Assembly: GCA_001310415.1 (NCBI GenBank)
Contig: BAXE01000035.1
Coordinates: forward strand, 1-39,391
Length of the DNA stretch: 39,391 nucleotides
Origin: Enterovibrio sp. JCM 19048
GTDB taxonomy: Bacteria > Pseudomonadota > Gammaproteobacteria > Enterobacterales > Vibrionaceae
Direction of reading: 5' to 3'
The notes beneath the pieces were generated by a model. It worked only from the letters and a program-made list of their open reading frames with translations, had not been told where the DNA came from and ran no database searches. The position numbers and the translations under genes were made by a program. Shown in pieces: positions 16,676 to 25,679 of the stretch; the first letter of the stretch is position 1; the number at the start of each line of letters is the position of its first letter.

Positions 16676-18200
16676 TCTGCTGGAAAAACTGAAAAACCAT
16701 GCTGCACAGCAACCGGAAAAAACGGCTTTGATCGGCCGCGAAGCGAACGGTGAGCAAGTGACAGTCAGCTACGCCGAATTGTGGCGCGATGTAAAGGCGC
16801 TTGGTGATGTTTTGCGTGGCTGGGAGGCAAGTTGTCTGGCACTGATGGCCGAAAATGGCATTGCCTGGGCCAAGGTTGATCTGGCGGCTTTGCTAGCCGG
16901 TGTCACTGTAATACCTGTCCCAACCTTCTTTTCCGCCGCGCAAATCGAGCACCTGCTTGAGACAGCCAATGTCGATGTGTTGGTGGGGAACTGGCATCAC
17001 CTTCGCAGAGCACCGGATGCGGGGCTGGCTGGATTGCCTTGCTACTTTAACAAATCAGATAAAAGCGCGGGCAGCGCCCGAACTTCCTCTGAAGCATTGG
17101 CAAAAATTACGTTTACTTCGGGTTCAACCGGCGCGCCAAAAGGCGTAAAGCTGAGTGCCGGGCTGATTGATGCCGTAACCCAATCCCTTGCGGATGCAGT
17201 GTCGCAGGAAAACCGCCCTGAACGTCATTTAGTGGCACTGCCGCTCTCTACATTGCTGGAAAATATCACGGGTATTTATGTGCCTTTGTACCTCGGTCTC
17301 GAAACCGTTGTGGTTGAAGGCTACGAAATAGGTCTTCGCGGTTCGAGCAGTTTTAGCGCCGAGCAATTTGCCCATGCCATGGTGCGCTACCAGCCTGAAA
17401 GCCTTGTTATTACGCCAATGTTCCTGATGGCATTGGTCTCCCTGGGAACACAAAATCCTGAAACGGTGGCATCGCTGAAGTTTATTGCGGTTGGGGGCGC
17501 TAAAGTACCGGCAGCGCTGTTAACCCGGGCTGAGCAACTGGGTTTGCCAGTCTACGAAGGTTATGGCCTGTCGGAATGCGGTTCTGTGGTGAGCTTTAAT
17601 TCGCCCAAAAACAGACGCGCGGGCAGCGTTGGCAAACCACTCCCGCACTGTGGTATTTCCCTTTCAAGCGAAGGTGAAATTCTGGTCTCTGGTGCCTCCA
17701 TGCTGGGGTATATCGGCGAGGAGCCGCAAGGTGACAAAGCCATAGGCACCGGCGATTTAGGCAGGTTCGACAAAGACGGTTATCTCTACGTTACCGGACG
17801 TAAGAAGAATCTGCTGATCACCGCATTCGGGCGCAATGTGAGCCCTGAATGGATTGAAGCCGAGGCGATGGCTTTCCCACACCTGCGCCAGATGGTGGTG
17901 ATGGGGGATGGCTGTGCCGTGCTTTCCGCCGTGGTTTCAACCAATAACCAGCCTCTTGCGCTGGCAGAAATGGCCCAATTGAACGCCCTTCTGCCGGACT
18001 ACGCCGCGATTGGACATGTGGTGTTCACCTCACCATTTCATTTGCAAAGTGGTTTGCTGACGCCAAACGGCCGCCCGAAACGAGCCCGCTTTGCAGATCA
18101 GTTTTCCAAACATATCCCTGCGAACTATCGAATTTACAGCCAGCGCAAATCAATCACTTTCAGTGTCGATAGCGCTGCAACTGCCACTGCACAAGGATGA
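16668..18200 (+). CDS. AMP-binding acid ligase (acyl/aryl-adenylate-forming enzyme)
   Basis: An intact ANL-superfamily enzyme of 510 residues. The phosphate loop TFTSGSTGAPKG lies at about 148-159, the A5 motif GYGLSECGSV at about 299-308, TGDLGRFDKDG at about 362-372 and GRKKNLLI just after it. The C-terminal lid ends NGRPKRARF, where the Lys is the expected catalytic residue. It would activate a carboxylic acid as an acyl-adenylate and pass it to CoA or another acceptor. ATG 16668 is chosen because GCGGAGGA precedes it by 4-6 bp; an open frame extends upstream to 16506 but overlaps the haemolysin gene. No carrier-protein domain or gene is present nearby. The HDO gene starts 6 bp after the stop. 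Confidence 0.85.
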   Translation: MVNLLEKLKNHAAQQPEKTALIGREANGEQVTVSYAELWRDVKALGDVLRGWEASCLALMAENGIAWAKVDLAALLAGVTVIPVPTFFSAAQIEHLLETANVDVLVGNWHHLRRAPDAGLAGLPCYFNKSDKSAGSARTSSEALAKITFTSGSTGAPKGVKLSAGLIDAVTQSLADAVSQENRPERHLVALPLSTLLENITGIYVPLYLGLETVVVEGYEIGLRGSSSFSAEQFAHAMVRYQPESLVITPMFLMALVSLGTQNPETVASLKFIAVGGAKVPAALLTRAEQLGLPVYEGYGLSECGSVVSFNSPKNRRAGSVGKPLPHCGISLSSEGEILVSGASMLGYIGEEPQGDKAIGTGDLGRFDKDGYLYVTGRKKNLLITAFGRNVSPEWIEAEAMAFPHLRQMVVMGDGCAVLSAVVSTNNQPLALAEMAQLNALLPDYAAIGHVVFTSPFHLQSGLLTPNGRPKRARFADQFSKHIPANYRIYSQRKSITFSVDSAATATAQG

Positions 18201-18206
18201 CAGACC

Positions 18207-18895
18207 ATGACTGACGCTCTCTTTTTCTCAACGCTGCAAGCACAAACCCAGGACGCGAGAAACGCCATGTTGTCTGCGCCGATATTTGAAGCTTGTCGTC
18301 GTGGACAGGTAGAACTTAATACGTACACCGCCTTTCTGGTTCAGGCCTACCACCACGTCAAACACACAGTGCCGCTCTTGATGGCCTGCGGGGCACGCCT
18401 GCCGGAGAAATATGAATGGCTGCGTCAGGACATTGGCGAATACATCGAAGAAGAGAAAGGGCACCACGAATGGATACTCAACGACCTTAACAAGTGTGGA
18501 TTTGATGCCGGACAGGCACGGCACAATGTGGGCGAAGGTGCGGTTGGCTTACCGATTGAGATGATGGTGGCGTATCTGTACCACCAGATCGACCGTAAAA
18601 ATCCCATGGCCTTTTTCGGCATGGTTTGGGTGCTGGAAGGTACCAGCGTTTCCGTTGGTGGTGACATGGCGAAGCTGGTCAAACACCTGTTGGGATTGCC
18701 CGACGCAGCAATGAGCTATCTCACTTCGCACAGCACGCTGGATGTTGAGCATATCGGCTTCTTTGAATCCCTGATGAATAAAATTACCGACCCGGCTGAC
18801 CAGAAGGCGATTGTCGATGGTGCCAACGTGTGTTTGCCCTGTATGGACAGATGCTTCGCGATCTGCCTGTTTTGTCTGCCTCTCAGGCGGCGTAG
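18207..18895 (+). CDS. Haem-oxygenase-like iron-containing redox enzyme (HDO/TenA-like; frame broken near 18834)
   Basis: An all-helical protein of 229 residues after correction. Candidate metal ligands are spread as in haem-oxygenase-like non-haem iron oxidases such as UndA: HHVKH at 49-53, EEEKGHHE at 81-88, LEGTS with Glu144, and DVEH at 179-182. TenA-type thiaminases share the fold but lack this set of Glu/His residues. It is expected to use O2 and iron on an acid or amine, possibly the product of the adjacent ligase. One T added to the TTT run at about 18834 gives a natural ending (FALYGQMLRDLPVLSASQAA) with stop at 18893-18895, 8 bp before the SDR start. The uncorrected frame runs on over the SDR gene and is not credible. 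Confidence 0.78.
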
Positions 18896-18903
18896 GAGGA
18901 AAT

Positions 18904-19722
18904 ATGGAACTGAAAGGAAAGCGGATTTTGCTGACTGGTGCAACCGGTGGGATTGGCAGGGAGATTGCCAAAGCACTGGCAGCGCAAGGCGCGGAGCTGG
19001 TGTTGGTTGGCCGCAGTGCCAATGACCTCAATAAGTTGGTTTCATCGCTGCCAAACGGCGCGTTTCACCAAGGCGTGGCCGCAGACATTACCAGCATTGA
19101 AGGATTGGAACGTATCCAGCGCTTGTGCTGGTCGATGAAGTCGTCAGGCAGGTCAGTCGATGTATTGATCAACAACGCAGGGTGCAACACTTTCCGCTAC
19201 CTGCAAGAGCGGGAGCCTGCATCGTTGCGACAGGAAATTGATGTCAATCTCGTCGCGCCGATCCTTCTGAGCCAACAGGCGCTGCACTGGCTGAGCGACA
19301 AGGGTGTTGTTCTCAATGTGGGGTCGACATTTGGTGCTATTGGCTTTCCCGGCTACGCCAATTACTGCGCCTCCAAGGCGGGGCTTCAACGCTTCAGCGA
19401 AGCGTTGAACCGGGAGGTGAATGGTACAGGGAAGCGTGTGCAGTACTTTGCGCCCCGAGCGACCAACACATCGCTGAATGACGCCCGCGTCATGGAGATG
19501 AACCAGAAACTGGGAAACAAAACTGACGATGCTGACCGTGTTGCGGTTCAAATCGTTGAAGCATTGAAAAGCGGTGCGCCAGTGACCTGGCTGGGCTGGC
19601 CGGAAAAAGTATTCGTAAAACTGAATCAGCTTTTTCCTTCGCTGGTGGGCTTTTTTATCCGTCAGCAGCACCACACCATCACGGAATATGCTTCCAAACC
19701 TACTGCAAATTCAAAAATATAA
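18904..19722 (+). CDS. SDR-family NAD(P)-dependent oxidoreductase
   Basis: An intact classical short-chain dehydrogenase/reductase of 272 residues. TGATGGIG (about 12-19) is the cofactor glycine motif, NNAGCN (about 90-95) follows, and the catalytic set is Ser in NVGSTFG and Y-C-A-S-K in NYCASKAG (about 156-163). The extra C-terminal segment (KVFVKLNQLFPSLVGFFIRQQ) is hydrophobic and could touch the membrane, as in several lipid-active SDRs. ATG 18904 has GTAGGAGGAAAT directly upstream; a longer frame to 18811 overlaps the HDO gene. It would reduce or oxidise the intermediate made by the ligase and oxidase; the direction is unknown. Confidence 0.85.
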   Translation: MELKGKRILLTGATGGIGREIAKALAAQGAELVLVGRSANDLNKLVSSLPNGAFHQGVAADITSIEGLERIQRLCWSMKSSGRSVDVLINNAGCNTFRYLQEREPASLRQEIDVNLVAPILLSQQALHWLSDKGVVLNVGSTFGAIGFPGYANYCASKAGLQRFSEALNREVNGTGKRVQYFAPRATNTSLNDARVMEMNQKLGNKTDDADRVAVQIVEALKSGAPVTWLGWPEKVFVKLNQLFPSLVGFFIRQQHHTITEYASKPTANSKI

Positions 19723-19739
19723 ATCTTGAGGGATCGACG

Positions 19740-20379
19740 ATGAAAACATTACATTCAACTTTGCTGGTATCCGTACTTTCTGTATTTGCTGCCTTAGTGA
19801 CATTGACTGCAAAGGCTGACGAAACCCTCAAAAATGTGCAGGGAACATGGGCAAAATGCCAGTACGACACCTTTAATAAAGATAACAAAATCAGCTGTCT
19901 GAATAGCTTATTGCGGAGAACCAGAAAGCCATTGCCAATGACCCGTCACGCAATGACCTGAAAGTCTGGTTGGCGATCAATAAAAGCTCCCTGGCTGGGC
20001 TTGAAGGTGGTCTGGGTGCCTTGTCTTTGGTAAAAGAAGCCCGGGACTTGTTGGAAGACGTGATTAAAGTGCAACCACAAGTTCTTGAGGGTTCAGCATT
20101 CACCAGTCTCGGCACCCTGTATTATCGGGTCCCCGGGTGGCCGATTGGATTTGGGGATGATGACGAGGCCGAACTCATGTTGCAAAAAGCACTCGCGCTC
20201 AATCCCAATGGTATCGATCCAAATTTCTTTTACGGTGACTTTTTAGCCAGTCAGGGTAAAAAACAGAGGCGATTGCCTATCTCAAACGCGCACAACAGGC
20301 TTCTCCGAGGGAAGGGCGTGAACTTGCAGATAAGGGCAGACAAACTGAAATTATGCGAAAACTTGAGGAGCTACAGTAA
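19740..20379 (+). CDS. Exported TPR-like helical-repeat protein (frame broken near 19909 and 20273)
   Basis: A signal peptide covers residues 1-27 (MKTLHSTLLVSVLSVFAALV, then LTAKA). The mature part reads as helical pairs: IAENQKAIANDPSRNDLKVWLAIN, LSLVKEARDLLEDVIKVQPQVLEGSAFTSLGTLYY and AELMLQKALALNPNGIDPNFFYGDFLASQGK, a TPR-like pattern. Two one-base losses were corrected, the second in the A run at about 20273, giving 213 residues and a stop at 20377-20379. It is a periplasmic protein in an otherwise cytoplasmic biosynthetic operon and sits 3 bp before the regulator gene, so it may be a sensor partner or part of the export side. Its function is unknown. Confidence 0.7.
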
Positions 20380-20382
20380 GTA

Positions 20383-21038
20383 ATGCGCCTTCTATTGGTT
20401 GAAGATGATCAAATGCTTGGGGAATCCATGGTGGCGTCGTTGAGCCGCCATGGATATACCGTTGATTGGGTACAGCAGGGTATGGGTGTGGAGCTGTTGG
20501 TGAAGACGGAAAGTTTCACCGCCATGATTCTGGATTTAACCCTGCCTGATACCGACGGGATTGAAGTGCTCAAAAAAGTGCGTCAGGCCAAGCTTTCCTT
20601 GCCAGTGATGATACTGACTGCCCGCGATGACATTGAAGACAGGGTGGAAGGTCTGGACGGTGGCGCTGACGATTACATGGTGAAGCCTTTGCGCTCGAAG
20701 AGTTGCTGGCACGCCTTCGGGTGATGATTCGCCGCATTTCCGGTTTTACGGATACCAATATCGAGCTGCACGGTGTGACAGTGTCACTTTCCAGTCAGCA
20801 AGTTGAAGTCAATGGTGCTACCCTCAAGCTTACGCCCAAGGAGTTCAAGCTGCTTTCAACCCTGATGACGAATGCTGGCCGGGTCATGAGTAAAGACCAG
20901 TTACAGCAAACCTTGCACGGCTGGGATGACGTTGCGAGTGATAATGCCATAGAGGTTCACATCCATAATTTGCGCAAGAAAATGGGGGGGAACCTGATCA
21001 AAAACATCCGGGGCGTGGGGTATATCATTGAGCGTTAA
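20383..21038 (+). CDS. OmpR-family response regulator, QseB/PmrA-like (frame broken near 20687)
   Basis: The receiver domain (1-115) has LLLVEDD, the phosphoacceptor Asp51 in ILDLTLPDTDG, the Thr in ILTARD and Lys in MVKPFALEELLARL. The winged-helix domain (about 130-218) has LTPKEFKLLSTLMTNAGRVMSKDQL and NAIEVHIHNLRKKM with RGVGYIIE, typical of the QseB/PmrA/TctD branch. One T added to the TTT run at about 20687 joins the halves, giving 218 residues. It overlaps the kinase start by 11 bp. TTAAG repeats of the PmrA/QseB type in the operon promoter (15965-15992) are the likely binding site, giving feedback control. Confidence 0.88.
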
Positions 21039-22454
21039 ACCTCTCTTTTCTATCAAGCGCAAGCTGATTTCGATGTCGGCGGTGCTTTGCTCTATTCTGG
21101 TACTGGGCTCCTTGCTCTATGTTTACAAAGAAACCCGCCACGAGATAAATGAAGTGTATGACGCCCGCCTAGGGCAATCAGCCAAAACACTGGCTCTTGC
21201 GCTGATGAGCTGGGGAGATGCACCGCTTGATTCCCTCAACCAAACCTACCAACAGTGGCTGACGCTGATTAAGCAGTCTGCTGTCAGCGACGATTCACCC
21301 ACGCCAATGGGTCATCCTTACGAGCAAAACCTGCTGTTTCAGTATTTGGTCGGTGACAAGGTGCTTGCCAAAAGCCCGAATGCGCCAGATACCTTTATTG
21401 GAGAGCCGGATTACAGCGGCTACAGTATTGAGCTGGTGGATGGTCACAAGTGGCGGACATTCCAGATGCCACTGAAAACGGTGTCACAGCAGCAAAGCGG
21501 CACGGTTCTGGTGGCAGAAAGGTCGGTATACGCAATGAGCTTATCGACGAGGTCTCACTCTCTATCGGCTTGCCCCAGCTTATCCTGATCCCCATTCTGA
21601 TTTTGTTGATTATTGTGCTGATAAACCGCTCTTTTCGCCCCATTTCAGAACTGCGTGCCATGATTGCCGACCGCAGCATTAACAATCTTGAACGCGTTGT
21701 GGTCTCTCATCCAACCACGGAACTCGACCCGCTGGTGAACCAGCTTAACTTCCTGTTTGCTGAAGTTGAGAATGCGTGGCGTCGTGAAAAAAGGCTGATC
21801 CGGACGGCTGCCCACGAACTCAAAACCCCGCTTGCTGTGCTAAGGCTCGATACTGAAAATGCGCTGATGACACTCGATGAAAGCCAGCGGCAGGATGATT
21901 TGAAGCGGATTCTCGCAGGCATTGAACGGACAGACAGGGTGATCCAACAGTTACTTATGTTGTCGCGGGTAGAACAGCAAAAAGGCATTTTGCTCACCCC
22001 ATTGGATGCGGTTGAACTGGCAAGGGAGAGTATTGCCAACCTGGTGCCAATGGCGCTGAAAAACAAACAGACAATCTCCCTTTCCGGTGAAGATTCTTTA
22101 GCTGTGAAAGGACACCAGGTCATGTTGCCTATCTTGATGACGAACCTGATTGATAACGCGATCCGCTATGCGGGAGAGGGCGCGCAAATCGATGTGGAAG
22201 TCACTCGCGTAAGTGAAGGGAAGGTGTTACTGACGGTGACAGATTCCGGCGAAGCGATGCGCGAAGAAGTGCGCAACCGCCTGTTTGAAAAGTTTTACCG
22301 CGGCAATTCTGAGAAAGGGGATGGCGCGGGTCTGGGGATGTCGATAGTCAAAGACATTGCAGATTTACACGGCGCGATCATTGGCGTGGACGCGCCGGTG
22401 GAAAATGACAAAGGCAACCGCTTCAGCGTGCTGTTTCCTGCTGTTGAAGCGTGA
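21028..22454 (+). CDS. Sensor histidine kinase, QseC/PmrB-like (frame broken near 21524)
   Basis: Two membrane helices (about residues 14-32 and 185-203) flank a periplasmic sensor of about 150 residues with no recognised ligand-binding motif. The kinase core shows the H-box AAHELKTPLAVLRLDTEN, the N-box LMTNLIDNAIRYA, the G1 region VTDSGEAM and the G2 region GAGLGMSIVKDIA. The G1 motif DxGxG appears as D-S-G-E-A, lacking the second Gly. The start is TTG 21028, overlapping the regulator stop, which is usual for coupled kinase genes. One A added at about 21524 joins the frames and gives 475 residues. It phosphorylates the adjacent regulator; the stimulus may be the cluster product or substrate (inference). 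Confidence 0.88.
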
Positions 22455-22460
22455 AAATAC

Positions 22461-23338
22461 TCAGCTGTTTTCTGCCAGGAAAGCCTCCAGCCTGTCAGCC
22501 AGCCAGATGGTCAACGCACCTGTATGACCGTCCATTGCAGTGATTTGTCCGTAAGGCTGCCACTGCATTGCATCGGAATGGCGAAGTACCTGCAGGGTGC
22601 CACTTCGCAGGTATTTCCTGAGTAGCAGTGAAGGTACGTTTGACCATCCCGAACCATCCAAAACGGCATCGCGCAAATGCTCGTAAAAAGGCAGGGCAAT
22701 ATAGTGGGGTGAAATGGGATCGAGCGCTTTCAGACCTTCATCATCCACATAGGCCAGCGTAATTTCCGTGTATCGTTCAAGGTCAGCACGCTGGATCCGC
22801 TGTAACCTTGCCAGTGGATGGTCTTTATTGACCACCGACATCATCCGCACCTGTCCGAGTTTTTTCGATTTGATGCGCCCAAATGCCCGCGTTTCGGGTA
22901 ACAGGCCGAACGCTATGTCCACCATGTTTTCATCCACCATCTCGTAAAGCTCCGGTGGTGGGGCAACATACAGTGAAACGCTTGAATCCGGAAAAAGTTG
23001 GCGGATTTCCCGCATTGTTGTGCGCCAGAACGATTCCGGCAATGCATCATCGGCCGATCCTAAGCAGATTCGATACCACTTTCGAACTGACGGCACTTGG
23101 CTTCAACGTCATAAGCTGCCTGCAAAAGGCGCTCGCAATCGTCGTGCACCATCCTACCAACGTCCGTCAGTGCAACGCTGTTTCCTGAGCGTTTAAGTAA
23201 CTGAACCCCAAGGTTATCTTCCAGTGCGCTAATCGCTGCACTTACCGTGGTGCGGCTTTTGCCAAGCTCTCTGGCGGCACCCGCAATAGAGCCTTCTTCC
23301 ACGGCGGTCAGGAACATTTCTATTTGGCTGCTTCGCAT
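22461..23338 (-). CDS. LysR-family transcriptional regulator (frame broken near 23060)
   Basis: The N-terminal helix-turn-helix is typical: FLTAVEEGSIAGAARELGKSRTTVSAAISALEDNLGVQLLKRSG (about residues 8-51). The rest is a periplasmic-binding-protein-like effector domain containing LYVAPPPELYEMVDENMVDIAFGLLPE and DGSGWSNVPSLLLRKYL. One A added near 23060 gives GIE-I-C-LGSADDALPE and a 292-residue protein. It is convergent with the seven-gene operon, with 6 bp between the stops, and divergent from the CDF gene, so its likeliest target is its own promoter or 23522-24228. A link to the operon cannot be excluded. Confidence 0.85.
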
Positions 23339-23521
23339 TGTCTGTATGCAACTCCATCAATACCGGTGAAATGATTCTACACCTAAACAAATTGATTTAA
23401 ATACCAGCGACAGGAATTTCGTCGCTCAGCGGCTCGATAACCTGCTATCAACCCGATATTGTGTTCTCAAAGCGCGATGGATACGCGTAACAGTCAAATT
23501 TTTTGTCACTTGTGGGGATTT

Positions 23522-24228
23522 ATGTCGTGTGAATATGCGAAAGAACGTAACTTACTGAAATTTTCTACCTTTGCTTGTTTTTGTTTTGCTGCATTGGGGA
23601 TTGGCCTGGGTTTATGGGCGGGTTCCATGGTTATCGTTTTTGATGGCGCCTACTCGCTGGTAGGTTTAGCGCTCTCTCTGATGGCTCTTGCTGCTTCCAC
23701 TTACATTCGCAAGCCTTCAGGAAAAAACGGTAAGCCAGTTTCTGCGCAAAAAGCGGCAGTTATTGAGTCACTGGTGGTTTTAATTAAAGGTCTTGTCGTC
23801 GCGGTTGTGTGCGTGGTGTCTTTGACCTCAGCAATCGATGCGCTGTTTGAAGGCGGTCGTGAAGTGAATGCAGGTTTTGCGCTGGTGTTTGGTGTAGTGA
23901 ACGTTGCCGGTTGTTTGGCGACGTACTTTGCAGTCAGCAAACACGCGGGTAAACGTCCCTCAGCCATCTTGAAAGCAGAATCAAGCCAATGGTTGATGGA
24001 CACAGTGATCAGCGCTGCGGTACTGGTAGGCTTCCTGGTGGCAACGGTATTGATGATGACCGACTTTTCTGAATACGCTGTGTATGCAGACCCAGTGATG
24101 GTTATCCTGGCCTCGGTTTACTTTGCTACTGTGCCGGTAAAATGATCAGTGAGTCTGTGTCTAAACTGGTAAAGCTATACCAGGCAGACAATGAAAAGGT
24201 GCGTGGTGGCCGTGGCATTCTGGCTTGA
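23522..24228 (+). CDS. Cation diffusion facilitator-like transporter without C-terminal domain (frame broken near 24143)
   Basis: Six hydrophobic helices are visible, with FDGAYSLVGLALSLMAL (TM2) and SSQWLMDTVISAAVLVGF (TM5) placing acidic residues where CDF family proteins bind Zn2+, Mn2+ or Fe2+. The ATG at 23522 is preferred over the upstream start at 23459 because the protein then begins at the first helix and GGGGATTT precedes it. One A added to the AAAA run at about 24143 restores PVKMISESVSKLV and a stop at 24226-24228, 235 residues in all. The usual cytoplasmic C-terminal domain of about 90 residues is absent, and a terminator follows at once, so the short form is genuine and not cut off. 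Confidence 0.75.
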
Positions 24229-24254
24229 GCGCTAACCATCTCCAAAACTCAAAA

Positions 24255-24278
24255 GAGCAGCTAAGGCTGCTCTTTTTT
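24255..24278 (+). terminator. Terminator after the CDF gene
   Basis: GAGCAGC (24255-24261) and GCTGCTC (24266-24272) form the stem, with T run 24273-24278. Confidence 0.85.
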
Positions 24279-24371
24279 CGATCACTCTTTTTCGATCTTA
24301 GGCGGGTCAATTTCGTGCTGCTGCCGCGGTATCTATCTGATACAGTGAGGTTTCGCCAAAACTGAAGGGAA

Positions 24372-24842
24372 ATGATGAATATGGACAGCCTGAAACTAAA
24401 AGTGCCACCGGTTGTTGTTGCGTTTATCGCGGTGATGTTGATGAAGGCAGTGGCACTTATCACGCCGGGAAGTGCATTTTTGGCCACGTTACCGACGGCA
24501 ATTCCTTATCTCATTGTAATTCTAGGCTTTGTGGTGGCAATCAGTGGTGTAGTCGAGTTTCGTCGTCATAAAACAACCGTGAACCCTATGCTGAAAACGG
24601 AAGCGACAGCGATGGTTGACAGTGGTATCTATGGATACACCCGCAACCCTATGTATCTGGGGATGTTGATTGCGCTATTGGCAGGGATGTTTTACTGGTC
24701 CAACTTTTACACCCTTCTCATCTGTCCGCTTTTTGTGCTTTACATGAACCGATTCCAAATTGAACCGGAAGAGGCATACCTGCAGGAAAAATTCCCTCAC
24801 GCTTTTGCTGACTATCAATCCCGTGTAAGGCGTTGGCTTTAA
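24372..24842 (+). CDS. Isoprenylcysteine carboxyl methyltransferase-like membrane methyltransferase
   Basis: An intact 156-residue protein with about four membrane helices. The C-terminal half has the family pattern GIYGYTRNPMYLGMLIALLAG, then NRFQIEPEEAYLQEKFPHAFADYQSRVRRWL. This combination (R-N-P-x-Y, E-E-x-x-L, F-x-x-Y, R-R-W) marks ICMT/PEMT-type SAM-dependent methyltransferases acting on hydrophobic substrates inside the membrane. Bacterial substrates are mostly unknown. It is monocistronic by position; ATG 24372 follows AGGGAA by a few bases, and ATG 24375 or 24381 are also possible. Confidence 0.85.
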   Translation: MMNMDSLKLKVPPVVVAFIAVMLMKAVALITPGSAFLATLPTAIPYLIVILGFVVAISGVVEFRRHKTTVNPMLKTEATAMVDSGIYGYTRNPMYLGMLIALLAGMFYWSNFYTLLICPLFVLYMNRFQIEPEEAYLQEKFPHAFADYQSRVRRWL

Positions 24843-25064
24843 TAGGATTAATAGCCACCGACCTCGGCTTTCCTCCGTGCGCGCTTGATAACACATACTG
24901 TGAAGGCGATACGCTTTCTATGTATCGTATCCCCGGATTTTGCGCGCCACGGCAAATATCTTGTGACGGCAGTTCTATTTAAAATCAACTAATTGACACG
25001 GCATCTTTTTCGTTCTTATTGTCTTAATAATGAGATATGTCTCGAGGTTAATAAGGATATTGCC

Positions 25065-25643
25065 GTGTCATTAAATTCAAATTTTCGGCCGATGGCATAT
25101 TTTAAGCCACTCGCCATGCTATTCGCTTTACTGACGTTAACTTCACCCGCCCAATCAAAACCTTATACCGACGACCAACTTCTACAAGCGGGGAACTTCC
25201 TGCAATTCGCCATCCCTGTGGGGGCAGGAATGATATCGGTGGCAAAAGGCGATGGAGAGGGGCTTGGGCAGTTGGTCGAAGGGGCGCTGATCACTTCGAT
25301 GGCAACCCATGTCCTGAAAGTCACACTTGATCAGCCTCGGCCTAACGGTGGGCATTACAGTATGCCTTCAGGTCACACATCTGCAGCCATGCAAGGCGCC
25401 GCTTACCTTCAGTTCCGCTACGGATGGGAATATGGCGTTCCTGCATACATGCTGGGCGGTATCGTTGGCTACTCTCGGGTGGAAAACAACCGTCACTACT
25501 GGCGTGATGTGGTGGCGGGCACCTTGCTGGCGACGACTATTCAGTTCGGTATCACGCAAATGGGTATGAGTGTGACAAACATTGTTATCGCCCCCATGTT
25601 TAACGGTGACGAAGTGGGTATCTACGCTTCAATGTCTTTTTAA
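25065..25643 (+). CDS. PAP2-family phosphatase, exported
   Basis: GTG 25065 is chosen because AAGGA lies 7 bp upstream; ATG 25092 lacks an RBS. The three phosphatase motifs are present: K-V-T-L-D-Q-P-R-P (KxxxxxxRP), PSGHTSAAM (PSGH) and SRVENNRHYWRDVVAG (SRxxxxxHxxxD). The N-terminal hydrophobic stretch (FKPLAMLFALLTLTSPAQS) is a signal or anchor. Such enzymes dephosphorylate lipid phosphates such as phosphatidic acid, undecaprenyl pyrophosphate or lipid A. It has fewer membrane helices than classic integral PAP2 proteins. The outer-membrane barrel gene follows after 36 bp, suggesting a joint envelope role. Confidence 0.85.
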   Translation: MSLNSNFRPMAYFKPLAMLFALLTLTSPAQSKPYTDDQLLQAGNFLQFAIPVGAGMISVAKGDGEGLGQLVEGALITSMATHVLKVTLDQPRPNGGHYSMPSGHTSAAMQGAAYLQFRYGWEYGVPAYMLGGIVGYSRVENNRHYWRDVVAGTLLATTIQFGITQMGMSVTNIVIAPMFNGDEVGIYASMSF

Positions 25644-25679
25644 TCGAATACCAATCAGTCAATATCAAAGAGATAAATC

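Noticed and set aside
18811..18903. Longer SDR start at 18811
   Set aside because: It overlaps the corrected HDO coding region, and the RBS GGAGGA directly precedes ATG 18904.
19740..20379. Toxin or lipoprotein reading of the exported repeat protein
   Set aside because: The signal peptide has no lipobox Cys and the mature part is a plain helical-repeat chain.
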